From Hyphomicrobiales bacterium (GTDB lineage Bacteria; Pseudomonadota; Alphaproteobacteria; Rhizobiales; Beijerinckiaceae), in assembly GCA_003963405.1 (NCBI GenBank), contig RXIY01000027.1, positions 1-46,301 of the forward strand: a stretch of 46,301 bases of DNA, given 5' to 3'. Shown piece after piece: positions 25,664 to 37,000 of this stretch. Below the pieces are notes generated by a model. It did not search any database and was not told the origin of the DNA. It saw nothing but the letters and a program-made list of their open reading frames with translations. Both the position numbers and the translations under genes were made by a program. Position 1 is the first letter of the stretch. Each line of letters begins with the position of its first letter.

Positions 25664-26542
25664 CTATTGTTCACTGAACGGTGAGCGCCCGCTTCGGCCG
25701 GTCGGGCGAGGCCGCAGGCTCTCCGCGAGCGGCGCGCAACGACCGGCGAGCCAACCGTCGAACAAGGGGTAAAGGCCGCGCAGCGCGAAGGTGACGCGCA
25801 TCATGGAAGGAATGAACAGCCGCGCTTTCCGTCTCTCGACGCCATCGACGAGCGCCCGCGCCACCGCGCCCGCATTCTGGACCGGCATGACGCCGAGCAG
25901 GCGGGTCGGCATTCGGCCGAGCAGAGCCATCGCCTGCGGCGAGGCGAAGGCGCGGCGGGCCATCGCCGTATCGACGAAACCGAGATAAGCGGTGCCGCAA
26001 CTGGCGCCGCTGCCCGAAAGCTCGAAGCCGAGCGAGCGCATGAAGGACTCGAGGCCCGCCTTCGACGCGCCATAGGCCGCGCCCAATGGCCAGGGAAGCA
26101 GAGCCGCGACCGATGCGATGGCGAGGATGTGCCCGCCGGCCGCCGCAACAGGCCCCAGCGCAGGCTTGACGATATTGAAGGCCCCGAGAAGATTGACCGC
26201 GATCACGCGCGCGAAATCCTCCGCCTCCATGTCCCAGGCCGGGCCCACGCGCTCGACGCCGGCGTTCACGATCACGAGATCGAGTCGACCGTATTGCGCC
26301 AGCACCTGCGCGACCGCGGCGCGCGCCGCCGCGGCGTCGCTCACGTCGCAGAGGAGCGCCTCGCCGCCCGGCGCCAGTTCGCTGCGAAGCGCGCTCAATG
26401 CGGCGGCGTCGAGATCGAGCCCGACGACATGGGCGCCGCGTCGCTGCAACTCGAGCAAAATCTCGCGCCCCAGCCCATGCGCCGCGCCGGTCAGCAGAAC
26501 GACGGCGCCATGTAGAGAGAGATCATGTTTGCGTTTACGCAT
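25664..26542 (-). CDS. Short-chain dehydrogenase/reductase, last gene of the lipid operon
   Basis: 292 residues from the ATG at 26542. Classical SDR: cofactor motif VVLLTGAAHGLGREIL, VIVNAGVERVG (NAG), IASVAALLPW with catalytic Ser, and the active site YGASKAG (Tyr-x3-Lys). Asp in GLDLDAAALS near the end of beta-2 suggests NAD(H) rather than NADP(H). The C-terminal part (about 210-290) has an extra hydrophobic segment as in SDRs acting on long-chain substrates. It lies 11 bp after the lipase gene and is the fifth gene in the operon begun at 38395; a role in finishing the lipid (keto/hydroxy group) is inferred. Confidence 0.88.
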   Translation of the reverse strand: MRKRKHDLSLHGAVVLLTGAAHGLGREILLELQRRGAHVVGLDLDAAALSALRSELAPGGEALLCDVSDAAAARAAVAQVLAQYGRLDLVIVNAGVERVGPAWDMEAEDFARVIAVNLLGAFNIVKPALGPVAAAGGHILAIASVAALLPWPLGAAYGASKAGLESFMRSLGFELSGSGASCGTAYLGFVDTAMARRAFASPQAMALLGRMPTRLLGVMPVQNAGAVARALVDGVERRKARLFIPSMMRVTFALRGLYPLFDGWLAGRCAPLAESLRPRPTGRSGRSPFSEQ

Positions 26543-26553
26543 CTCTTCGCCAT

Positions 26554-27837
26554 TCACTCGATGAGTCTCGCCTGCGCGCACCACTCGCGAAAGCCCCACA
26601 GAATTTGTCTTTCATCGGGGTCATAAAGGCCTCTTGCGAAGAAGCTTTGCTCCTTGCCGGCCGCGAGAACCGCCGGATTGTCGGTCGCGAGCCTTTGAAC
26701 GTCGGCGAGCGCCTCGAAATGAGCGTCCACCAGCGCCCGGCAGGCCGCCTCGCTCGAATTCAGAATGGCTCTCGGGAAATCCGGCGTCAGCCAGCTCGCC
26801 ACAACCGTCGCGGCCTGATTGACGAGAAAAGCCGGCGCCCGGGCCCAGTCGCCAGGCGGGACGATCAACGCGCGTTCCGCGCGCAACAGGACAGGCGCGC
26901 CGTCCCTCGTGAAATAGACGAGATCGCCGATATGCGCATAAGGCGAGCCGAGAATGATCCAGAGCGGGAGAGTGGCGTCCGGCGGAAGGCTCGGCACAAT
27001 GTCGTTCTCGCGTTCGAATCGCATCCAGCCCTGCCCGGCCAGCGTCGCTTCCGCCGCGACCGCCGCCGTCACCGCCTTTGGAGCGGCGAAGGCATAAACA
27101 ACCTGCGTCGCGGCGCGTGGCCCCGCGAGCGCCTCTCCATCGAGCCCTGCAAGCATGGCCAAGGCGCCGCCCTTGCTGTGGCCGGTGAGGTACAACGCGC
27201 CGCCGTGACGCATCCGCCCGACAAAGCGGCGAAACCTGCTGCATTGCCCACGACCCGCCGACCCGCCGCAATCCTGGAGCAGATGGCCCTTCAGCCGCTC
27301 CCAAGAGTCGTCGAAGCCAGAATGGCGGCCCCGCCCATTAGCGATGGCGTCGAGATCGTTGAGAATGTCGGCGACGAACGTCCGCCACGGATGGACGCCC
27401 CGCCGCGCGTCGCGGGCGGCGCCGTCCGTCAGGACCGGCGGCGGCGCCGTCCCCCTGAAGGCCAGGATGAGCCCCTTGCGCATTCTCACCAGCAGATAGG
27501 CGTCTTCCGGCCGATCCGGCGCAACATAGGTTTCCGTGTCTTGCAGGGCGACGATCAGCGGCGCCAGAGCCTCCGGGTCCTCGCGCGCCGCGGCGCGAAG
27601 GCAGGAGACGGCCCGCGCACGCCCGAAATCGGCGTCCGCCTGATTGACGGCGTAAGCGCAATAAGACGCCGTCGCGAGCACATAGGCGAGCCGGAGATCG
27701 ACGCTTTCGGACGCGGCCGACGGCGTCCTTTGCAAGAGCAGCAGCAGGAGGGCGAAAAGAGCCCGAGCGACAGCCCGTCCGGCCACGGAAAAGCTCCAGT
27801 CAATGATTTCGCGCGCCCTGGGGGCGCCAGATCGCAA
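26554..27837 (-). CDS. Secreted class-3 lipase
   Basis: 427 residues. An N-terminal signal sequence (RAVARALFALLLLLLQRTPS ending near AAS) directs export. The alpha/beta hydrolase core has LYLTGHSKGGALAMLAG, with nucleophilic Ser in GHSKG, GLILAFRGTAPPP before it (oxyanion-side motif of class-3 lipases) and a downstream NDIVPSLPP containing the acid and loop region. His is likely in GSPYAHIGD. It sits 46 bp after the monooxygenase and 11 bp before the SDR in the lipid operon. It may hydrolyse or transesterify the product on the outer face of the membrane. The start could be a little further in. Confidence 0.85.
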   Translation of the reverse strand: MRSGAPRAREIIDWSFSVAGRAVARALFALLLLLLQRTPSAASESVDLRLAYVLATASYCAYAVNQADADFGRARAVSCLRAAAREDPEALAPLIVALQDTETYVAPDRPEDAYLLVRMRKGLILAFRGTAPPPVLTDGAARDARRGVHPWRTFVADILNDLDAIANGRGRHSGFDDSWERLKGHLLQDCGGSAGRGQCSRFRRFVGRMRHGGALYLTGHSKGGALAMLAGLDGEALAGPRAATQVVYAFAAPKAVTAAVAAEATLAGQGWMRFERENDIVPSLPPDATLPLWIILGSPYAHIGDLVYFTRDGAPVLLRAERALIVPPGDWARAPAFLVNQAATVVASWLTPDFPRAILNSSEAACRALVDAHFEALADVQRLATDNPAVLAAGKEQSFFARGLYDPDERQILWGFREWCAQARLIE

Positions 27838-27883
27838 TAGAAGCGATTCGCGCGCCCGGGAACAGAGGCGAACGAAAACCTCT

Positions 27884-29269
27884 CTATCCGGCGCCGGCCG
27901 GGGCGGCGCGAAATGGAACGGGAGTCGTCTTGTAACGCGCCTTGATGCCCCGCGGCGCGTCGCCGATATCGACGCTTGCAGTCAGGAGCTCCCGGCGCAA
28001 CTCGTCCCTGAAAGCGTGATAGTCGACTTCCGCCGCATGTCTTTGCCCTCCTGAAAATTGGTAATGCGGATGGCGCGTCTCATGATCTATTGCCGCCTGC
28101 ATGTCGCTCGGACGCTTGTAATGTCCGATGATCTCCTCGCAGGCGAGGCGCGCCTGGTAATCGGCGAGCGGCCAGATGCTGCCGATGGGCTGAAACAGTC
28201 CGATGAAATAAAGATTGGCGTAATCGGCGTGCATCATCTTGCGGTAAAGCGGGACTTTATCGGCGTGTTTGAAATCGATGAGCGCCGTGTCGAAAAAGGG
28301 GAAGGTCGTCCAGTAGCCCGTGCAGGCGCAGACGATGTCGAAGGCTTCCACGCGGCCGTCGACGAACGTCACATCGAGGCCCGACCATTTCGCAATGGCT
28401 TTTCTTGGATGGATGCGCCCATGGCGTATAAAGTCGAGGACATCGGAATTCACGGTCGGGTGATGGCTGAGCGGCGGCAGGACGTTTTCAGGCAGGCCGT
28501 AGCGTGCATAAGGCCCCTGCCACAAGCGCAGAACCAGCTGCATGGCGCGCTGTCTGATCTTGGGCGGAACCCAGCTGAACCGCGCCAGCAGCGTATCCGA
28601 AGGCGCGCCCATCATGAATTTCGGCACGAACCACTGCGGGCTGCGCATGGAGAGGCACACTTTACGCGCGACGCGCGCGGCCTCCACCGCTATGTCGCAA
28701 CCCGAATTGCCCGCGCCGATGACGAGCACCCGCTGGCCGCGCCAGCTGTCGTCCACTCTCTTGAAATCGTGCGAATGCAGGAGCCGCCCGGAATAGTCTC
28801 CCGGATATTCGGGATATTTCGGCTCGTTGTGATGGCCGTTGGCGACCATGAGCGCATCGAAGATTTCCGTTCGAGTCTCTCCGCGCGCATCCGAGAAAAC
28901 GATGCGCCAGCGGCCGTCGTCTTCAGGCGTCGCGGCCTCGACCCTGTGGCCGAAACGAATATGTTCATAGACGCCGAAATGTCTGGCGTAGGACTCGAAA
29001 TAGGCCTGCATCTGATCGTGGCGCGGATAGTCCGGATATTCCTCCGGCATGGGGAAATCTTCATATTCGGACCATATCCTCGAGCTGATCGTATGAGTGT
29101 TTTCATAAACGCTCGAATGTCCGGTCCTGTCGTTGAAGACCCAGTTCCCGCCGACCTTGTCGCCTTTCTCGAAAACGACCACGTCGAGGCCGCTCAGCAG
29201 GCAGTTCTTCGCCGCGGCGATCCCGCTCGGGCCGGCGCCGATGACACAGATGCGAGATGCCTTGTTCAT
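27884..29269 (-). CDS. Flavin-containing monooxygenase (FMO/BVMO type)
   Basis: 461 residues from the ATG at 29269 (MNKASRICVIGAGPSGIAAA). FAD site GAGPSG near the N-terminus, FMO fingerprint YSGRLLHSHDFKRVD, NADPH site VLVIGAGNSGCDIAVEA, and the ATG-like motif ACTGYWTTFPFF. It oxygenates a soft nucleophile or inserts oxygen next to a ketone (Baeyer-Villiger). In this operon it lies 20 bp after the dehydratase-PPTase, so it probably modifies the acyl or polyketide product. Its substrate cannot be read from sequence. Confidence 0.9.
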   Translation of the reverse strand: MNKASRICVIGAGPSGIAAAKNCLLSGLDVVVFEKGDKVGGNWVFNDRTGHSSVYENTHTISSRIWSEYEDFPMPEEYPDYPRHDQMQAYFESYARHFGVYEHIRFGHRVEAATPEDDGRWRIVFSDARGETRTEIFDALMVANGHHNEPKYPEYPGDYSGRLLHSHDFKRVDDSWRGQRVLVIGAGNSGCDIAVEAARVARKVCLSMRSPQWFVPKFMMGAPSDTLLARFSWVPPKIRQRAMQLVLRLWQGPYARYGLPENVLPPLSHHPTVNSDVLDFIRHGRIHPRKAIAKWSGLDVTFVDGRVEAFDIVCACTGYWTTFPFFDTALIDFKHADKVPLYRKMMHADYANLYFIGLFQPIGSIWPLADYQARLACEEIIGHYKRPSDMQAAIDHETRHPHYQFSGGQRHAAEVDYHAFRDELRRELLTASVDIGDAPRGIKARYKTTPVPFRAAPAGAG

Positions 29270-29289
29270 GCAATCCGTTCCTTGTCGCT

Positions 29290-30987
29290 TCAGGTCCAGG
29301 CAATGATGACGTCGCCGTCGCGCAACGTCGTGACCCGGCGCGAATGGGCTTCGCCTCTTGGCAGAATGTCGATCGCCCCATCCGCCGAAATTGCGATCGC
29401 CGCCAATTTTCGCACGGCCCCGTCCACGCCCGAGCCTCTGTGCTTGCCGAGGGCTTCCTTGGCGCACCAAAGCCGCGTCATCCATTCATCCGTGGTTGCG
29501 TCGCAGGCTTTCGCCCGCTCATCGAGCAGCAGCCGCTCGGCAGGCGCGCAGAGCGTTTCGCAAAAGGCCGCGTCTCGCGGCGCGACGGGCTCGATGTCGA
29601 TTCCGACCGGCTCTTGATGCGCGGCGGCGATTGCCCGGTCGTCGCAATGCGCGATGCTGATCTTCGGAAGCCGCGCGTCGGGAAGCGCCGCATGACGGAT
29701 CACGGGCTGCCGCGACTCGTCATGGACGATGCGAAGCGCGGCCGGGTGAATCGCCTCCGCGCCGGCTCTCTTCAACCAGGCGCGGACGGCGTCCTTTGCC
29801 GCGACACGTCCGAGGAGCCATTGCCGCTGGCGTCGCGGCGCCCCGGCCTTTTGTGTGAAAGCCGGCATTTCCTCGACATGCAGATAATGGCGCGCGAGCA
29901 GGGCGAGGTCGAAATCCGAAACGTCGGAGAGCCGGATCATGCGGCAGACGCCAGCGAAGCCCTCCAGCGCATAATCGTCGCTCAGCGCCTCTCTGGCCGG
30001 CGCGCGGCGGAAATCGACAAACCGCCGATCCCAGCGGAACTTCCACATACGCCAGCCCTCGATGCGCATCCAGACTCCGCCGGCGCCGTCCTGCGCCTCG
30101 ATATTCGCCTCCAGCGTCTTGCCGGAGTCGGACGTGATGTCGATGCGCACGGGAAGGCGCGTCCCGGCGGCCGGAGACGGCCTGTACAATTCGAGTCGTT
30201 TGAGTCCGATCGGAAAGACGTAGCGTTCGCGCGCCATCGCCCAGACGCCGATGAGCTGCCCGATGCCGTCCAGAATCTGCGGATCGAGCAGCAACTGGGG
30301 CCGCGCATTGCTGCGAAACAGGCCGGCGGCCGAAAGAGCGCGCATCTCGCATGCGACGCCCTCGTCGGCGAGCGTGATCGGGCCGGCAAGGCACTGATAG
30401 GCAGGTCCGTGAAAGAGCAGTCTTTCGCGATAGATTTCCTCGCCCGTGAGCGCGTGCGGATGGGGCCTGGAGAAGGCGCTGAGCGTGAAGGCGAGATCGA
30501 GCCGATAGCGCTTCGAGAAGAAGAATAGCGCCGTGACGGCGGGCGCGGGTGCGCCATCCGGCTGAATGGCGGCTCGGATTTGGTGAACGTCGCGCGAGGC
30601 GTCATAGGCCTCGTGGCGGGCCACGATGCGCAAGGCGAGCCGGTCGACGTCGGCGAGTTCGATCCAGCGGCTCGCCTTCGCCTCGGCGGCGCCGATGAGC
30701 CCGTAGCCCGGGGCGAGACAGGCGGCGGCCTCGGCCATGGCCTCCAGACTGAGCGTCATCGGCAGCACGGGCAGGCAGGCAGACAGCGGCTTCACGCCCG
30801 GCGCATGGACGAAGGCGTGGTCGGCGAGATGAAGATCTTCGGCAAGATCCAGAATGCGCTCGACGACGAGGCTCTCGCCCGGCCGATACTCGACCGTCCG
30901 CCCGATAAAGGGCAAGGCGCCCGCCATGTCGTCGGGGGCCTGTCCTACGCCGTCGTCGGCGGCCGGCGCATCAACGAGCCTGATCAT
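29290..30987 (-). CDS. Polyketide-type dehydratase fused to Sfp-type phosphopantetheinyl transferase
   Basis: 565 residues from the ATG at 30987, with GGAGGGG 5 nt upstream. Residues about 25-320 are a double hot-dog dehydratase: LADHAFVHAPGVKPLSACLP with catalytic His57, and LLDPQILDGIGQLIGVW with the second-domain Asp. Residues about 370-565 are a phosphopantetheinyl transferase: PVGIDIEPV (Mg2+ ligands) and WCAKEALGKHRGSG. The PPTase would load the ACP of the upstream synthase and the DH would serve the same chain in trans. The two genes are 40 bp apart. Similar single proteins exist in secondary-lipid synthase clusters; I cannot name the exact subtype. Confidence 0.88.
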   Translation of the reverse strand: MIRLVDAPAADDGVGQAPDDMAGALPFIGRTVEYRPGESLVVERILDLAEDLHLADHAFVHAPGVKPLSACLPVLPMTLSLEAMAEAAACLAPGYGLIGAAEAKASRWIELADVDRLALRIVARHEAYDASRDVHQIRAAIQPDGAPAPAVTALFFFSKRYRLDLAFTLSAFSRPHPHALTGEEIYRERLLFHGPAYQCLAGPITLADEGVACEMRALSAAGLFRSNARPQLLLDPQILDGIGQLIGVWAMARERYVFPIGLKRLELYRPSPAAGTRLPVRIDITSDSGKTLEANIEAQDGAGGVWMRIEGWRMWKFRWDRRFVDFRRAPAREALSDDYALEGFAGVCRMIRLSDVSDFDLALLARHYLHVEEMPAFTQKAGAPRRQRQWLLGRVAAKDAVRAWLKRAGAEAIHPAALRIVHDESRQPVIRHAALPDARLPKISIAHCDDRAIAAAHQEPVGIDIEPVAPRDAAFCETLCAPAERLLLDERAKACDATTDEWMTRLWCAKEALGKHRGSGVDGAVRKLAAIAISADGAIDILPRGEAHSRRVTTLRDGDVIIAWT

Positions 30988-31027
30988 CGCCCCTCCGGCG
31001 CGCGCACGGGACTTCGGCAAGCCCGGC

Positions 31028-34000
31028 TCAAACCGTCGCGTCCAGCGGCGCCGTCTCGCGGTTCTCGGACGGCGTCGCCGATTTGCGCACGCGCGCCGCG
31101 GCGATCTTCTCGAGGGTGGCGGCGATGACGACTTCCGCTTCGCCGGGACGCCGGGCGAGTTCGGCGAGGCACAAGCGCGCGCCGACCTCCAGCGGGATGG
31201 GTTCGATATCCTGCCTGGCCATCAGCCTGAGGATCTGCGCGTTCGCCATGCCCCCTTCCCATGGCCCCCAGTTGATCGAGACGACCCTGACATGCAGCCA
31301 TTCCTGTGAGAGACGATCGGCGAGCTTGTTCAGGACCTCGTTGGCCGCCGCGTAATCCGACTGGGCGGCGTTGCCGAAGCGCCCCGCCACCGAGGAAAAG
31401 AAGGCGATGAATCTGAGGAACTCCGGCCGCAGCTTGCGGGAGAGCGCAAGCGCCGGCGAGACCTTCGTTTCATAGACGGCGTCGAAGGAATCGAGCGACT
31501 TTTCGCGCGTCGGCCTGTCATGGATGACTCCGGCGCCGTGAATCACGCCGTCGATGCGGCCCCATCTGGCGTAGAGCCCATCGAGCAACCGGCCGAAGGC
31601 CTCGGCGTCGCGCACGTCGAGCGCATGGTACTCCACCTCGGCGCCGCACGCCCGCATCGCCGAAAGATTGCTCCTGATCTCACGATCCTTGAGGAGGCGC
31701 GCCAGGGCCCGCTCCACCTGCGCGGGCTTCGGCCTGCCGGAGGCCTTCTTCCCAAGCTCGCGGATCAGCGTTTTCCTGAGCGTCTCGTGGTCTTCGACGC
31801 CGCGAGTCTCGTCGCTCTCCTCGGCGGGCTCGGCGCTGGCGCCGACGATGACGAGGCGCGGCCGGCGCCGCTCGGCGAGCGCAAGGGCGACGCGCGCCGT
31901 GACGCCGCGGGCGCCCCCGGTGACGAGCACCACGCTTTCCTCGTCGAGATCGAGTTCGCTTGCTTCCGGTTTCAGGCGGCTGTCGCGATCGAGTTCGAGC
32001 CGCCAGCGCCCGGCCGGCGTGACGCCGACTTCAAGGGAGGCGTCGTCCTCTCGCGCGCGCCACTCGGCGAGGAAAGCCGTGGCCACCGCCTGCGCGGACA
32101 GCGCGGGGTCGAAATCGAGACATTTGACGCTGACGCCCGGCCACTCGCGCCCGATGGATTTCGCAACGCCGTGTGCGCCTGCGGCCTCGGGCGCGAAATC
32201 GGCTCCACCGCCGAGACCGAAGCGCCCGTCGAGAGCGGTCGCCGTCACGAGCCAGGCTTCGCCCGCCACGGCGGCCTTTCGCAGATCGGGCTCGAAGATC
32301 TTGGCGGCCAGGAACGTCTCGCGCGCCGCCGAATCCGGGGCGGAGGACAGGCCAAGGAGTGAAATGAGCGCGCCGGTCGGCTCGACGCCTTCGACCGCGA
32401 TCAGCCGCCGCAGCTCTTCGACGGAAGCCTGCGACGAGAAATCGACCTCGAAGCGCCCATCTCCCAGAGCGCGCGTCTCGACGCCCGGCGCGGCGCGACA
32501 AACCTGCTGGCCGTCATTTGTCAGCGCCTCGATCAGCGCCTCGCTCACCGGGGTCGCCGGACCCAACAACAGGACGGGCGCGTCCATGGCGCGCGGCGGG
32601 CGCCCGGCGGGGAGCGGCTCCGCCGCCGCAGCTCTCAAGACATAGCGGTCTACAGAGGCCGACGGCGACGCGGGCGCCAGAGGGGGCGCCTCGGGGAGAG
32701 AGGGGGGCAGGGAAACCGGATCGACCGCTTTCCCCTCGGCCGCCGGCGCGCCGCTCGTCATGCCGTCGTACCAGGCGACGATCGCGTCGAGCGTCTTGAG
32801 GCCCGCAAGCTCGTCGAAGACGGTTTCCTCGTCGCGCCCGGCCATGAAGTCGTAGCGATCCTTGAGTTCGCTGAAGACCTCGATGCGCTTGATGGAGTCG
32901 ATTCCAAGATCGGCTTCCATATCCGCCGCCGGATCGAGCATGTCCTCCGGATAGCCGGTGCGCACCGAGACGGCGCGCAAAAGATCGGCGCGAAACTGCT
33001 CGGTCGTCGCCCATCCGGCGCCGGGCTCCGTCTTGTCCTTCACCCGCTGGGCGGCGATCGCCGGCTGCGCGGGCGGCATCGTTCCGGCCATGGCCTCGGG
33101 CGTTGCAGCCTTGGCCGGCGACGCGTCATGCGACGGCCCGGCGGCGGGCTCCCCGCCCGGCGCGGTCGGAATCAGGCGCGGCAGGATCGGCGCCGGCGGA
33201 ACGCCCAGGGTGGGAAGGCCGGGCGCTTCCCCAACGGCGGCCGCTCCTGCTCCGGACGCTTCCAGCAGTCGGCTCTGCAAATCGAGAAAGCGGCGCAGAG
33301 TCTCCTGCTGTTCCCGCTGCAATTCGATGAACTGGGCGATGTTCTGCTGAACCTGATCGACCTGCGAAGAGCCGGCGAAAGGCTGGCGCGGCTTGTCGTC
33401 CACTTGGCTCGGCTTGTCGTCCACTTGGCTGATGTCCTCGTTTTTTGCTCGAACTGAAGTTTTCGCCGGGCGCGGCGCGGCCTCGGCTCGGTTGGCTGGC
33501 GTCATCGCCGCAGCCTCACGCCACGGCGCCGCGCGGCCGCCGTTTACGCGCCAGACCATCGGGCCCGGCTCCGCCTCCGCGCGCGCCTGTTCGATCACCC
33601 GCTCCGGCGTGCTCGCGACGAGCCCGCGCCCCTCGAACCAGGCGCGCAGGTCGACGGGGCAGCCAAGCGCGGCAGCCTCCGCGAGCAGATGCGCGAGCTG
33701 AAGCCAGCCGGGCCGCGCGGGCGCGTCGATGGCGAGCGCCGCATGCGGCTTTTCCGCGAGTATCCGTTTGACGAGCCCGCTCAGAACCTGGCCCGGACCG
33801 ACCTCGACGAAAATGCGCGCGCCCGCTTCGTAGAGATTTTCGATCTCGTCCACGAAACGGACCGGCTCGCGAATGTGCTGCGCCAGCAGCGCGCGAATCT
33901 CGGCCTCCGTCTCCGGATAGGGCTTCGCCGTCGCATTGCTGAACACGGGAATTTTCGGCGGCTGAAAGCTGAATTTTTCGAGCCGCTTCCCGAGAGCGAC

Positions 34001-37000
34001 GCGCGCGCGCTCCATCGCCGGCGAATGAAAGGCCGTGCCGATCGGCAGACGGGCGACGCGCAACCCTTGTTCACGCAGGACCGGCGCGGCGGCGTCGATC
34101 GCCTCGGGAGCGCCGGCGATGAGCGTCTGATCGGGCGCATTGTGATTGGCGACGGAGACGGCCAGCCCGCGCTCGCGCAGGAGCGCCTCGACGCGCGCCG
34201 CGCCGGCGTTCACCGCCGCCATTGTTCCAGGCGATCGCGCGCCCGCCTCCGCCGTCACGCGCCCGCGCAGATCGGAAAGACGGATCAGCTCGTCGGGGCC
34301 GATCACGCCGGCCGCGCAGAGCGCGACATATTCCCCGTAACTGTGGCCCGCGACGAAATCCGGCGTCAGGCCGAATCCACGCAGCGCCTCCAGCGCGGCG
34401 AGTTCGACCGCGCCCAGCGCCGGCTGCGCGATGCGCGTCGCGTCGAGCGCGTCGGCCTGCGCCTTGCGCGCCTCCTCCGAGAAGCACGCGATCGGGTAGA
34501 TGTGACGGGAAAGCTTTTGCGGCAGATCGCCGAGCAGGGCGTCCGCCCGCTCGAAGACAGCGTGCAGACGCGGCATGCCGACAACGAGATCGCGCAGCAT
34601 GTTCAGTCTCTGCGACCCCTGGCCGGGAAAGAGGAAACACACGCTCCCCGGCGCCGCCGCCCCATCGCCGATATAGATCCCGCCCGGATGCTTGCGGGCG
34701 CGCCCCTCGGCGAGCATGTCCCGCGCGAGCGCCAGCTTGGCCGAGAGGTCTGCGGGCGAAGCCGCGAGGAGCGCGAGCCGGCAGCCGTCCTCCACTGCCC
34801 CGCCCGATGCTTCGGGCCGGGCGAGCGCCTGGGCATAGGCGAGCGCCGCCACGTCGAATTCGGCGCAACCGGCGATCAGGCGCTCGAGGCCGGCGACAGC
34901 CTCGGCGACATCGGCCGGCGATCGCCCGCGAAAGACGAACAGCTCCGCGTCGCGGGGGCCGAGATCGGCGCGGTCGCCGGGGCGATAACCGCCCGCATAT
35001 TCCTCCAGCACGACGTGGAAATTCGCGCCGCCGAATCCGAAGGCGCTCACGCCGCAGCGGCGCGGATGGTCGGGGCTCGACAGCCAGGGCCGCGTTTCCG
35101 AATTTATGTAGAAAGGCGTCCTCGCGAAGTCGACCCGCCTGTTCGGCGTTTCGACGCCGAGGGTTGGCGGCAGGGTCTTGTGATCGAGCGCCAGCACGCT
35201 CTTGATCACGCCCGCGAGTCCGGCGACCACCTTGGCGTGGCCGATCATGGATTTGACCGAGCCGATCGCGCAGCCTTGCCGCGCGATGGCGTCGTCCGCG
35301 AAGGCGAGGCAGAGCGACTCGATCTCCGATTTGTCGCCCGCGGCCGTTCCCGTGCCATGCGCTTCGATGAGTTCGACCGTCGCTGGATCGACCGCAGCGT
35401 CCCGATAGGCGCGGCGCAGGGCCGCCACCTGACCCTGCGGATGCGGCGCGGTCAGGCTCTTGTTGCGCCCGTCGCTCGACCCGCCGATCCCCTTGATGAC
35501 GGCGCGGATGCGGTCGCCGTCCCGCTCGGCGTCGGCGAGCCGCTTGAGGACGAGCACGGCGACGCCCTCGCCGATGGCGATGCCGTCGGCGCCATCGTCG
35601 AAGGGCCGGCAGCGACCGCCCGGCGAGAGCGCGTGCGTCTGGGCGAAGGCCATGAAGGAAACGGAATTGTTCGTCCCGTCGATGGCGCCGACGACCGCCA
35701 TGTCGGCGTCGCCGTCGCGCAGATGCCGCACGCCGATTTCGAGCGCGGCGAGCGAGGAGGCGCAGGCCGCGTCGACGGTGAAATTCATGCCGCCGAGGTC
35801 GAAACGATTGGCGACGCGGCCGGCGACGACGTTCCCGAGAAATCCGGGGAAGGAGTCTTCGGTCCAGTCGGGGAGTTCGTGCGTGCGAAGCCGGTCCACG
35901 ATCTCCCTGCGGGTCTCTTCCGCGAGGCCGGGAACGCGCTGGAGATAGCGTTCGAGTTCGGTGCGGAAGACATAGGCGATGCCCATGTCGTGCAGGCCGC
36001 CGGCGCCGAAAATGGCCGAGGTTCTCTCCCGCGGAAAGGGCCGCCTGTCGAGCCCGGCGTCCTCAATCGCGCGCCGCGTCACTTCGAGCGCGAGCAGTTG
36101 CATGGGTTCGATCGAGCGCAGGCTCGCCGGCGGAATGCCGTAGCGGGTGGGATCGAATGGCGTATCGTCCAGGAAGCCGCCCCATTTGGAGCAGACCTTG
36201 TCGGCGACGGCGCGGCGCGGGTCGTAGAAGGTTTCGGCCTCCCAGCGCGCCGGATCGACCTCGCGCATGGCATCCACCCGGCGCAGAATGTTGCGCCAGT
36301 AGGCGCCGACGCCGGCCGCGCCGGGGAGCAGGCAGGCCATGCCGACGATGGCGATATCCCCGTCCGCATCGCTTTTCCCCCGCGTCCGCGGCCGGGGGGC
36401 CTGCGCGAAAGCCGCAAGCAGCGCCATGCTGTTTTCGCTCACGTCCCGATGGAGGGCGGCGATCGTCGTCGGCCGCGTTTTCAGGATCGCGGCGTCGCCC
36501 AGCATGAAGAGGCCCTCACGACGCTGCGTGTCGGAATCGACGGTCACATATCCCTCGCCGCTGGCGGCGCGCGCGACGCCTTTCGACGCAATGCGCAGGC
36601 GCCCGATGTTGAGCAGCTCGAGGCGGCGGATCATCTCCTCCCGGGACGCCCCCTGCATCATCAGCTCGCGCCGCACGCGGTTGAATTCATCGCAGAACGG
36701 CGTATGCGCGCAGCGCGTGTAAAAACCCAAGCCGGACTGAAGCAGCTCGGTTGTGCGGCAGGCGACGGCCTCCTCCTGGAACGCCTGCGCCAGCGCGCCG
36801 GTGCGGACGATTTCCTCGGTGAAGAGATAGGCCGTCCCCATCACGACGCCGATTTTTGCGCCCCTCGCCGCGAGCGGCGCGGCCATGACGGCGACCATGG
36901 CGGCCGACAGGGCGTCATGCACCCCGCCGGCGAACAGAATGGCGATCGAGGACGGATCGGCTTTGGCGGACAGCAACGTCTCTATGGCGAGCTCCCACAG

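Noticed and set aside
28058-30528. Long plus-strand frames opposite the FMO and DH-PPTase genes
   Set aside because: No recognisable motif and strand-complement of well-supported genes; typical high-GC shadows.
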